From Microbacterium algeriense (GTDB lineage Bacteria > Actinomycetota > Actinomycetes > Actinomycetales > Microbacteriaceae), in contig NZ_WAAO01000001.1 of NCBI RefSeq assembly GCF_008868005.1, positions 682,001-746,000 on the forward strand: a stretch of 64,000 bases of DNA. The letters run 5' to 3'. Below, in pieces: positions 42,821 through 50,254 of the stretch (the stretch's first letter is position 1; each line of letters begins with the position of its first letter). A program made the translations under genes and the position numbers. The notes under the pieces are model-generated. The model was not told the DNA's origin. It saw nothing but the letters and a program-made list of their open reading frames with translations, and searched no databases.

Positions 42821-42859
42821 GTCAACATGGTAAGCGTCCCGCCGTGATAACGTCAACAC
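42814..42859. promoter_or_regulatory. gal promoter with two LacI-family operators
   Basis: The minus-strand promoter has TTGACG (42851-42856), an 18-base spacer and TACCAT (42827-42832). Two CG-centred near-palindromes share CGTCAACA: GTGATAACGTCAACAC at 42844-42859 over the -35, 12 of 16 positions symmetric, and TGTTCACGTCAACA at 42814-42827 over the start codon, 12 of 14 symmetric. Their centres are 31 bases apart, three helical turns, so two dimers could bind one face. Confidence 0.75.
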
Positions 42860-42912
42860 GCGAAAGGTGCGTCCGGGCTTTCCCGGCCCGCACGACCGGG
42901 AAAAGGGAGTCC

Positions 42913-43947
42913 GTGGTGGCCGACGCGCGAAACGACGCCTCGTCGCCGACGTCGCGCCCTCGCGAGCTGCCCCCACGCGTCTCCATGGCCACGGTCGCCG
43001 CGCGAGCGGGGGTTTCGGGTCAGACCGTCTCCCGCGTGGTCAACGGCAGCCCGCGCGTCGACCCCGAGACCCGCGCCCGCGTCGAGAGCGCGATGGCCGA
43101 GCTCGGCTATCGTCCGCACCGCGCGGCCAGGGCGCTGCGCACCGGTCGCTCGCAGACGATCGGGCTCGTGGCCACCACGCTGGCGACGGTCGGCAATTCG
43201 CGCATGCTCCAGGCGACCGCGGAGGCCGCGGCCGAACGCGGCTATGCGCTCACCGTCGTCAGCGCCGCTCAGGGCGTCGAGGAGGCGTTCGACCGCCTCG
43301 CCGAGCAGGAGGTCGACGGCGCCGTGGTCCTGAACGAGGCATCGGCCCTGGTGCCGGGAGCGCGGCCACCCGGCGGCCTGCGCCTCGTCGTGGTGGACGC
43401 GCCCGCCGGAGGGAGCTTCGTCTCCGTGCACAGCGATCACCGCGGCGGTGCGGTGGCCGCGACCACTCGCCTGCTCGAGCTCGGCCACCCGACCGTGCAT
43501 CACCTCGCCGGCCCCGTCGACTCCTTCGCGGCGAGCGAGCGCGAGCGGGGCTGGAGTGCCGCGCTCGACGCGGCGGGCGTGGTGCGCCCCGAGGTCGTGC
43601 GCGGCGACTGGAGCGCCGATGCCGGTTTCGCCGCGGGGCCCGCTCTCGCTGCGGCCTCCGCCGTGTTCTGCGCCAACGATCAGATGGCGCTTGGGGTGCT
43701 GCGATGGTTCGCGGAAGCGGGGCGCCGCATTCCGGAGGACGTGAGCGTGGTCGGCTTCGACGACGTTCCGGATGCGGCCAACTTCCGGCCTCCGCTCACG
43801 ACGGTCAGGCAGGACTTCCGGGCCCTGGCGGAGCGGGCGGTCGCGACTCTCGTGGCCGAGATCGAAGGCGACGTGGCGTCTCCTCCTCCAGGACCGGTCG
43901 TGCCGACCCGCCTCATCGAGCGGGCGAGCACCGCTCCGCGTCAGTGA
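42913..43947 (+). CDS. LacI family repressor of the galactose operon
   Basis: 344 residues. The start is taken at GTG 42913, about six bases after GGGAG; the next GTG codon or a start further upstream is possible. HTH: VSMATVAARAGVSGQTVSRVVNGSPRVDPETRARV with the hinge YRPHRAARALRTGRS. The periplasmic-binding-like effector domain ends with VSVVGFDDVPDAANFRPPLTTVRQDF. It is divergent from galT, and the two boxes in between have the CG-centred symmetry expected for LacI proteins, so a galactose-responsive repressor is likely. Confidence 0.88.
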   Translation: MVADARNDASSPTSRPRELPPRVSMATVAARAGVSGQTVSRVVNGSPRVDPETRARVESAMAELGYRPHRAARALRTGRSQTIGLVATTLATVGNSRMLQATAEAAAERGYALTVVSAAQGVEEAFDRLAEQEVDGAVVLNEASALVPGARPPGGLRLVVVDAPAGGSFVSVHSDHRGGAVAATTRLLELGHPTVHHLAGPVDSFAASERERGWSAALDAAGVVRPEVVRGDWSADAGFAAGPALAAASAVFCANDQMALGVLRWFAEAGRRIPEDVSVVGFDDVPDAANFRPPLTTVRQDFRALAERAVATLVAEIEGDVASPPPGPVVPTRLIERASTAPRQ

Positions 43948-43948
43948 T

Positions 43949-44036
43949 CTGCGGAATCAGCAACTGATATCGCCTGAAGGCTAGCAATCGCGCAGGCTCG
44001 GGTATAGATTCTCGCTCAGATCACTAAAAAGTGGTC
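43949..44036 (+). promoter_or_regulatory. Regulatory region of the MFS gene: shared amine-regulon box and inverted repeat
   Basis: CTGCGGAATC (43949-43958) is the reverse complement of the box at 31171-31180, and GAATCAGCAAC (43954-43964) recurs at 46926-46936. A TATAGA -10 lies at 44003-44008. A downstream inverted repeat GATCACT-AAAA-AGTGGTC (44019-44036, 6 of 7 pairs) is close to the predicted transcription start. The area is unusually AT-rich. Suggested: activator or repressor sites of the Lrp regulator at 48602. Confidence 0.55.
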
Positions 44037-44111
44037 CGCGATATGCCAATTTCGTAGTTCGCCGACGAGGCTGCCCGAGTCTCGTCCGCACCGAATGGAA
44101 AGAACGTGACC

Positions 44112-45347
44112 ATGCACACGACCAATCCCACGACGAAGTGGGTGATGCTCGGACTGTCCTACCTGGTCCTCATCGCCTGCTTCATCCCCTATATCGGCTG
44201 GAGCGTCAGCCTTCTCGACATCTCGGCCGAGTTCTCGCTCAGCGCCGCGCAAGCAGGCCTCCTCGGATCCATCACGGCGCTCGTCGGCGGCCTCGTGCTC
44301 CCGTTCGCCGGCGTGATCGGCGACCGCTGGGGCATCAAGCGGATCATCCTCGTCGGCATCGCCGCCGCCATCGTCGGACAGCTGCTGTTCGCATGGGCCC
44401 CCGACTACACCCTCCTCATGCTCGGCCGCGCGATCAGCGGCATCGGCGTCGGCCTGCTCTTCGTCGGCCCGTACACGATGGCCGTCAACTGGTTCGAGCG
44501 GGAGCGTCGCAGCGGCATCGCCCTGGGTGTCATGTTCACCTCGGACGGCATCGGCACGGCCTTCGCGCTCTACGTCTTCGCGCTCGTGCTCGTCGCGGTC
44601 GGATGGCGCACCGGATCGGCGATCGGCGGAGGGCTGCTCGCCGTCGTGTTCGTCATCGCGGCGCTGTTCCTGAAGGATGCGCCGCGCGACGACGCGCCGG
44701 GCGTGGCGGAGGAGGCCGACGCCTCGGGCCGCTCGCTCGTGAGCTGGCTCCTCAGCCGCAACGTGCTCATCGCCGCGGCCTTCTTCATCGGCGAGTGGGG
44801 CATCTTCGCGGTGGTCGCGGTGTGGATGCCGACGATCCTCATCGAGGGGGCCGGATGGGATCCCGCGCTCGCCGGTCTCTTCTCCTCCCTGTACGTGCTG
44901 ATCGGCATGATCACCTCCATCGTGTTCGGTCTCGTCTCCGACCGGATGGGGCGGCGCAAGGGGCTGATCGTGGCGGCAGGACTGGCGATGACCGTCTTCC
45001 TCGCCGCTCTCACGATGAGCCTCGCCGCCGGCGACTTCGTGCTGGTCGCGCTGTTCCTGCCACTGGTCGGCCTCGGCGTCTACACGGGAATGCCTCTCGC
45101 GCTCGCGCTGGCGGCCGAATCCGTGCCCACCCGCATGATCGGCGCGGTGAACGGTTTCGTCCTCGGCATCGGCTTCATCGTCGGCGGTTTCGTGTATCCG
45201 TATCTCCTCGGCGTCGTCAAGGATGCGACGGGCGACTACACGGTCGGCTTCGTCGCGATGGTCATCGCCACCTTCGCGCTGAACTTCGTGTGCGCGCTCT
45301 TCGCGAAGGACGTCCGTCGCGTCCCGCAGGAGGCCGTCGCCGTCTGA
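44112..45347 (+). CDS. MFS transporter, probable amine or organic-acid uptake/exchange
   Basis: 411 residues from ATG at 44112, 8 bases after GGAAAGA; a GTG at 44106 is too near the Shine-Dalgarno. About 12 helices with the MFS loop GVIGDRWGIKRII and the second-half equivalent GLVSDRMGRRKGLI. The cytosolic loop between helices 6 and 7 is acidic. It is in the interval between the gal cluster and the second amine set, faces the amine oxidoreductase (45419) across a shared terminator, and shares promoter boxes with the amine genes. Amine uptake is inferred from this context. Confidence 0.8.
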   Translation: MHTTNPTTKWVMLGLSYLVLIACFIPYIGWSVSLLDISAEFSLSAAQAGLLGSITALVGGLVLPFAGVIGDRWGIKRIILVGIAAAIVGQLLFAWAPDYTLLMLGRAISGIGVGLLFVGPYTMAVNWFERERRSGIALGVMFTSDGIGTAFALYVFALVLVAVGWRTGSAIGGGLLAVVFVIAALFLKDAPRDDAPGVAEEADASGRSLVSWLLSRNVLIAAAFFIGEWGIFAVVAVWMPTILIEGAGWDPALAGLFSSLYVLIGMITSIVFGLVSDRMGRRKGLIVAAGLAMTVFLAALTMSLAAGDFVLVALFLPLVGLGVYTGMPLALALAAESVPTRMIGAVNGFVLGIGFIVGGFVYPYLLGVVKDATGDYTVGFVAMVIATFALNFVCALFAKDVRRVPQEAVAV

Positions 45348-45362
45348 CGCCTCCCGCAGGAC

Positions 45363-45398
45363 AGAGGGCCCCGACCGCTCCGGCGATCGGGGCCCTCT
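45363..45398. terminator. Bidirectional terminator between MFS and amine oxidoreductase genes
   Basis: AGAGGGCCCCGA (45363-45374) pairs perfectly with TCGGGGCCCTCT (45387-45398) around a 12-base loop. Located between two convergent stops. Confidence 0.85.
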
Positions 45399-45418
45399 CT
45401 CCTGCCAGGGGTCAGACG

Positions 45419-46867
45419 TCAGGAATCGAAGCCGAGCTTGCACTTCTCGAGGATCCACAGCCACAGTCCCTGCTTGCCGCCGCGCCGGTCCGATCGAGCC
45501 ATCTGCGCGGCGGTGAAGCGGATCGCCGGCCAGGCGAACGGCTCCGGCGGGAACGGGAAGGGGCGTCGGCGGACGAGACGGGATCGGGTGCGCGGGGTGT
45601 CCTCGTCGTTGAGCAGGTCGAGCATGGCGTCGGCGGCGAAGCGGGTCGACGCCACCCCGAGCCCCGTGAAGCCCGACGCCGACACCGCCTGCCCGTGGAA
45701 CGCCCGCGTGAAGAAGGCGAAGAAGCGGCTGCACGTGTCGATCATCCCGCCCCAGGCGTGGCTGAATCGCACGCCCTCGAGCTGAGGGAACAGGACGCCC
45801 AGGTGCACGGCCAGCCGCTCGAAGGTAGGTTCGCTGACGTCGTACTCGGGCGCGATCCGCTTGCCGAAGTGGTAGATCGCGTCGTACCCGCCGAGCAGCA
45901 GGCGGTCGTTGCCGTCCGCGTCCTTCAGCAGGCGCAGGTAATGGAAGCGGCTGTTCAGATCGGTGACACCCTGTCTCTTCTCCCAGCCCAGGCTCTCGCG
46001 CTGGGCGGGGGTCAGCGGCTCCGTCACCAGCGCATAGTCGTACACGGGCACCGTGAACAGCCGATTGCGACGGAGCAGCGAACGGAACCCGTTGGTCGCG
46101 AGGGCGGCGTGCGCGGCGCGGATGCGTCCGCGCGGGGTGCTGACCTCCACCCCGGCTCCGCGGCCGAGGTTCCTGATCCGGGTCGCCGGCGTCGTCTCGT
46201 AGACGCGGCACCCGAGGCGGATGCAGGCGTCGAGCAGACCCATGGCGAGCTTCGCGGGATTGAGCGTCACGCCCTCGGCGGTGGCCCATCCCCCCACGCG
46301 CGCCGCGGCTGTGCGCACCTGCGCCTGCAGCTCCTCGTCCGTCAGCACGACGATGGACGGATCGGCGGCAGCCAGGCGTCGGATCGTCTCCTCCTGGTGC
46401 GGCTCGGTGGCGAGCTTGATGACGCCGTGGGGCTGGATGTCGCACTCGATGCCGTACCTGTCCACGGTGGCGAGGAGCTCGGCGAGATTCTGCTCGCCGA
46501 GCTCGGCCGCCAGCTTCTCCTCGCCGGCGACGTGGATGGCCGCGTTCGCTCGACCGTGGGTCAGGCTCGGCTCGCAGAATCCGCCGTTGCGCCCGGACGC
46601 CGCCCAGGCGACGCGGTTCGCCTCGACGAGGACGACATCGCGGTCGGGGTACCGTTCCTTGGCGCGCAGTGCGGTCCACAGACCGGCATAGCCGCCGCCC
46701 ACGACGACGAGGTCCGTCGCGGTGTCCTCCTCGAGGGGTGGCAGCGTGGGGCGACGGTCGAGGTCGTCCAGCCAGAAGGGGGTGCGGCGAGCGCCGGCGA
46801 CCGCCGCGGCCGCCTTCCGGCGATCGGCTCGCTGCTCGGCTCGTTCGAAGCTCGTGGGTGTCTGCAC
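45419..46867 (-). CDS. FAD-dependent amine oxidoreductase (DAO fold), second copy
   Basis: 482 residues from GTG at 46867, about 10 bases after GAGGAG. Same family and nearly the same block order as 29203: FWLDDLDRRP, DLVVVGGGYAGLWTALRAKE, AWAASGRNGGFCEPSLTHG, TVPVYDYALVTEPLT, LLGGYDAIYHFGKRI and SGFTGLGVASTRFAADAML. Both proteins end in GFDS. It should make an aldehyde from a primary amine; the ALDH at 47056 is divergent and would take it. The two copies likely differ in substrate. Confidence 0.88.
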   Translation of the reverse strand: MQTPTSFERAEQRADRRKAAAAVAGARRTPFWLDDLDRRPTLPPLEEDTATDLVVVGGGYAGLWTALRAKERYPDRDVVLVEANRVAWAASGRNGGFCEPSLTHGRANAAIHVAGEEKLAAELGEQNLAELLATVDRYGIECDIQPHGVIKLATEPHQEETIRRLAAADPSIVVLTDEELQAQVRTAAARVGGWATAEGVTLNPAKLAMGLLDACIRLGCRVYETTPATRIRNLGRGAGVEVSTPRGRIRAAHAALATNGFRSLLRRNRLFTVPVYDYALVTEPLTPAQRESLGWEKRQGVTDLNSRFHYLRLLKDADGNDRLLLGGYDAIYHFGKRIAPEYDVSEPTFERLAVHLGVLFPQLEGVRFSHAWGGMIDTCSRFFAFFTRAFHGQAVSASGFTGLGVASTRFAADAMLDLLNDEDTPRTRSRLVRRRPFPFPPEPFAWPAIRFTAAQMARSDRRGGKQGLWLWILEKCKLGFDS

Positions 46868-46925
46868 GGCGGATGCACTCCTCTTCCGATTGTCACATCG
46901 AACACATTCGTGCCCAACATCTGTT

Positions 46926-47012
46926 GAATCAGCAACTCTGCTCGTCTCAGATTATTGGATCAATCACGAGTGCGCGATATCTATTGTCAATTCCGCAACC
47001 CGTGGCTAGGCT
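46926..47012. promoter_or_regulatory. Divergent amine-gene control region with ATTCCGCA box
   Basis: GAATCAGCAAC (46926-46936) matches the box at 43954-43964. The ALDH promoter is TTGTCA (46984-46989), a 17-base spacer and TAGGCT (47007-47012). ATTCCGCA (46990-46997) starts right behind the -35, the same location as in the promoter at 31167. AT-rich CGCGATAT (46973-46980) also resembles CGCGATAT at 44037-44044. Confidence 0.6.
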
Positions 47013-47055
47013 GACCATCATTCACGAAGGTCACCGACGACAGGAGAATCGCGCC

Positions 47056-48513
47056 ATGTCCCTGCAGCTCCCCGCGCCCACACCTCAGCTCTTCATCGAC
47101 GGGGCCTACACCGACGGCACAGGAGGCGACCGGTTCGAGGTGATCAGCCCGGCGACGGGCGAGCGGATCGCCGCCCTTCCCGTCGCCACCGACGCGGACC
47201 TCGACCGTGCGGTCGCCGCAGCCAACCGGGCGCAGCGCGAATGGCGCCGGGTGAACGTGTGGGAGCGGGCGCAGATCTGCCACCGCATCGGCGACACGAT
47301 CTCCGCGCACGTCGAGGAGCTCGCGCTGCTGCAGACCCTGGAGCAGGGCAAGCCCCTGGCCGAGTCGCGCGCCGACGTCAACGAGGCGGCGCAGCTGTTC
47401 CACCTGCACGCCGAGGACGCCCTCCGGCTGTACGGCGAGACACTCCCGTCCTCCGACCCGCTCAAGCGGATGCACACCTGGCGGCAGGCCGTCGGCACCT
47501 GGGCCATCATCACGCCGTGGAACTTCCCGCTGCTGATGTTCACGGAATTCGCCGCTCCCGGACTCGCGACCGGGAACGCCCTCGTCGTCAAGCCGCCGAT
47601 CCACACCTCGCTGACGGTGCTGAAGGCGATGGAGTACCTGGCCGAGGCCGGTCTTCCCGACGGACTGGTCAACATCCTGCCCGGCGAGGGAGCCTTCGGC
47701 TCGCGGCTGGTGTCGCACCCGGGCATCCACGCGATCGGCTTCATCGGGTCGTCGGCGACCGGCGCGAAGATCCAGGCGACCGCCGGTCTCAAGCGATCCG
47801 TCATGGAGTGCTCCGGCAACGGTCCCGTGGTCGTGCTCGACGACGCCAACATGGAGCGCGCGGCGAAGGCGGCCGTCGACTCCGCCTTCTACTGTGCGGG
47901 ACAGGTGTGCTGCGCGACCGAGCGCGTGATCGTGCATCGCAAGGCGCACGACGCCTTCCTCGAAGCGGCCCTCTCCTACGCGAAGACCGTCAAGCTCGGC
48001 GATCCGTTCGACCCGGCCACCAACCTCGGCCCGCTCAACAACGCCGGCGTCGCCGACAAGATGGATCGGCACCTGGACGAGGCGCGCGCCCTCGGATTCG
48101 ACGTCCTGCTGGGCGGGGGTCGTGCCTCCGGCTTCGCGACCGACCTGTACTACGACTTCACGATCGTCGACGGCGTGACCGAGCAGTCGCTGCTGTCGCG
48201 TGAGGAGTCCTTCGGGCCCGTGCTCCCGATCATCACCGCCCAGGACGACGACGACGCGCTCCGGATCGCGAACGCGGACTCGCTCGGCCTCCAGTCGGCC
48301 GTGTTCACGCGCGACATCGCCCGCGGCTTCCGCTTCCTCGAGGAGCTGGAGACCGGCCAGGTGCTGCTCAACGAGTCCAACGGCTGGTGGGACATCAACA
48401 TGCCGTTCGGAGGCGCCGGCGGAAAGGGCACCGGCTGGGGGCGCATCGGCGGCATGTACACGCTGCACGACATGACCGATCTGCGCACGTCGGTGATCCA
48501 CATCGGAGACTGA
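47056..48513 (+). CDS. NAD-dependent aldehyde dehydrogenase
   Basis: 485 residues from ATG at 47056 with AGGAGAAT upstream. ALDH landmarks: TPWNFPLLMFTEFAAPGLATGNALVVKPP, IGFIGSSATGAKI, general-base Glu in VMECSGNGPVVV and catalytic Cys285 in GQVCCATERV. The usual ELGGK is MECSGN here, so it belongs to a different ALDH group from 31202. It probably oxidises the aldehyde made by 45419. It is followed by an Lrp regulator gene after 88 bases. Substrate is not evident. Confidence 0.85.
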   Translation: MSLQLPAPTPQLFIDGAYTDGTGGDRFEVISPATGERIAALPVATDADLDRAVAAANRAQREWRRVNVWERAQICHRIGDTISAHVEELALLQTLEQGKPLAESRADVNEAAQLFHLHAEDALRLYGETLPSSDPLKRMHTWRQAVGTWAIITPWNFPLLMFTEFAAPGLATGNALVVKPPIHTSLTVLKAMEYLAEAGLPDGLVNILPGEGAFGSRLVSHPGIHAIGFIGSSATGAKIQATAGLKRSVMECSGNGPVVVLDDANMERAAKAAVDSAFYCAGQVCCATERVIVHRKAHDAFLEAALSYAKTVKLGDPFDPATNLGPLNNAGVADKMDRHLDEARALGFDVLLGGGRASGFATDLYYDFTIVDGVTEQSLLSREESFGPVLPIITAQDDDDALRIANADSLGLQSAVFTRDIARGFRFLEELETGQVLLNESNGWWDINMPFGGAGGKGTGWGRIGGMYTLHDMTDLRTSVIHIGD

Positions 48514-48601
48514 CGCGGTGTCGGGGCGGCGGTCGAACGACGGGACGGCCGCCGCCCGTCTATAGGATGAGGGGCGTCACCCCGAGCCGAGGAGGATCTT
48601 G

Positions 48602-49090
48602 ATGCCGGATCGCGAACAGGCCGCCACGCCGCTCGACCTCGATGACCTCGACCGGAAGCTGATCGCCGCGCTGCAGATCGACGGACGCACACCCTTCAGC
48701 GTGCTCGCGCAGGATCTCGGGGTGTCCGCCTCCTCGGTGCGCTACCGCGTGCAGCGGCTGCAGGACAGCGGACTGTTCCAGATCGTCGGCATCGCCAACC
48801 CGCTCAACATCGGCTTCGATCGCCTGGCGCTGATCGGGATCCGCTGCGCCGCCGGCACCGGACCGGACGTCTGCGAGGCGCTCTCCGCGCTGCCGGAGAC
48901 GAGCTACGTCGTCCTCACCAGCGGCTCCTTCGACGTCATGGTCGAGGTCGTGTGCCGCGACATCGACCACTACACCGAGTTGATGTTCGGCACTCTGCAG
49001 AAGATCCCCGGCGTGGTCCAGACCGAGTCGTTCTTCGTGCTGAAGGCGCACAAGCTCGCCTACGGCTGGGGCGTCGGCGACAGCCGCTGA
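48602..49090 (+). CDS. Lrp/AsnC family transcriptional regulator, second copy
   Basis: 162 residues from ATG at 48602, five bases after GGAGGA; a TTG three bases earlier is too close to the Shine-Dalgarno. HTH: LDDLDRKLIAALQIDGRTPFSVLAQDLGVSASSVRYRVQRLQ; RAM domain: TSYVVLTSGSFDVMVEVVCRDIDHYTELM. It is alignable with the Lrp protein at 30635 over its whole length. A TATAGGAT-like -10 is at 48561-48568. The likely regulon is the adjacent ALDH, oxidoreductase and MFS genes. Confidence 0.92.
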   Translation: MPDREQAATPLDLDDLDRKLIAALQIDGRTPFSVLAQDLGVSASSVRYRVQRLQDSGLFQIVGIANPLNIGFDRLALIGIRCAAGTGPDVCEALSALPETSYVVLTSGSFDVMVEVVCRDIDHYTELMFGTLQKIPGVVQTESFFVLKAHKLAYGWGVGDSR

Positions 49091-49099
49091 GCAGGGCGC

Positions 49100-50113
49100 C
49101 TAGGCGCTCCGGGCCAGTTCCGCCCTGTCGACAGGATGCGCGGCCGGTCGCCCGCCGCTGTACGCCTCGAGTTCATCGAGCGCGGCGTCGACCAGGCGCC
49201 GGGTCTCGGTGCCGAGGGAGCCGGCCAGGTGCGGCGTCACGGCGACGTTCGGCAGCCGGAGGAGCTCGGAGTCGGCGGGCAGCGGCTCCGGATCGGTCAC
49301 GTCGAGGATCGCGTCGAGTCGACCGGAGCGGCATTCCCGCAGCAGCGCGTCGTGGTCGACCAGTGCCCCTCGCGCCGTGTTGATGAGGGTTGCCCCATCC
49401 GGCAGGGCGGCCAGCTGCGCGGGGCCGATCAGGTGCCGCGTCGACGGCAGCGCGGGGGCGTGCAGCGTGAGCACGTCCGACACGGGGAGCACCTCGGCCA
49501 GCGGAGCCAGTCGGGCGCCGGCGGCTTCGACCGCACGGCGATCGGCGAACGGATCGGCGACGACGACGTCGAGGCCGTCGAACGGACGCAGCAGATCCAC
49601 GACGCGGCGTCCCGTCCGCGAGAAGCCGACGACGCCGATCGTGCGGCCGTGGTTGCCCAGCTTCGCGTGTCGGCCGAGGCCCTCGTCGGGCAGGCGCGGG
49701 GCTCCCGGAGTCCGCACGTGCACGAGAGCCCGCTTCCCCGCGAGGAGGATGGCCGCGAGCGTGAACTCGGCGACGGGCACCGCATTGACGTCGGCCGCGG
49801 AGGTGATCAGGATGCCGCGCTCCCAGAACGCCTCGGTCACATGCGCCCGGACGCTTCCGGCCGCATGGAACACGGCGCGCAGCCGCGGCAGCCGGGCGAG
49901 CAGGCGCGCGTCGAGGGCGGGGGCGCCCCAGGAGGTGATCAGCACCTCGACCTCGGCCAGCTCGGGATCGTGGGCGGTGTCGTCGAGGTCGGCGAGGGTG
50001 GTGAGGTCTCCGAGGTCCGCCAGCGAGGCGAGCCGATCGAGCCGCTCCTCGTCGAACAGGGCGGAGAACGTGTCCGAGCCCATCAGGACGAGGGCGCGAG
50101 GGCGCGTCGGCAT
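49100..50113 (-). CDS. D-isomer-specific 2-hydroxyacid dehydrogenase
   Basis: 337 residues. NAD site GVVGFSRTGRRVVDLLRPF (GxxGxxxG), Arg in INTARGALVDHDAL, the acid Glu in DVTDPEPLPADSEL and catalytic His in VTPHLAGSLG make up the family's catalytic set. It reduces 2-keto acids such as hydroxypyruvate or glyoxylate to D-hydroxyacids or the reverse. It is divergent from the heparinase-like gene (141 bases). In this context glycerate/hydroxypyruvate chemistry ahead of the glycerate kinase at 58649 is attractive but not shown. Confidence 0.85.
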   Translation of the reverse strand: MPTRPRALVLMGSDTFSALFDEERLDRLASLADLGDLTTLADLDDTAHDPELAEVEVLITSWGAPALDARLLARLPRLRAVFHAAGSVRAHVTEAFWERGILITSAADVNAVPVAEFTLAAILLAGKRALVHVRTPGAPRLPDEGLGRHAKLGNHGRTIGVVGFSRTGRRVVDLLRPFDGLDVVVADPFADRRAVEAAGARLAPLAEVLPVSDVLTLHAPALPSTRHLIGPAQLAALPDGATLINTARGALVDHDALLRECRSGRLDAILDVTDPEPLPADSELLRLPNVAVTPHLAGSLGTETRRLVDAALDELEAYSGGRPAAHPVDRAELARSA

Positions 50114-50220
50114 GGGATCTCCGGTCGGTCGTCAGGGTGGGGAACGGCGGGTTGCGGGACGTCGTGGTTTCAGTGAAGACTGTGCGACCATGCGAGAGCA
50201 ACAGATTCGGATCGGATCGA

Positions 50221-50243
50221 TCGAAGTCGAACAGAATCGAACA
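50221..50243. promoter_or_regulatory. TCGAA direct-repeat array upstream of the heparinase-like gene
   Basis: TCGAA at 50221, TCGAACA at 50227-50233 and TCGAACA again at 50237-50243, the latter two exactly 10 bases apart (one helical turn). A CAGAAT -10 candidate (50232-50237) lies within. Direct repeats on one face suit DeoR-type proteins; the hybrid regulator at 52108 is the local candidate. Confidence 0.4.
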
Positions 50244-50254
50244 CGGATCTTCCG

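Noticed and set aside
44019..44036. GATCACT-AAAA-AGTGGTC as a terminator of the LacI gene
   Set aside because: It is downstream of a better -10 for the MFS gene and lacks a T-run in the LacI direction; an operator or leader stem is more likely.
44016..46679. 887-codon minus-strand open frame across the MFS and oxidoreductase genes
   Set aside because: It runs through the shared terminator at 45363 and mixes antisense and out-of-frame reading of two genes with good family matches.
48521..48559. GC-rich imperfect hairpin after the ALDH gene as a terminator
   Set aside because: Pairing between GGCGGCGG and CCGCCGCC is possible but imperfect in its flanks and has no T-run; not strong enough to list.
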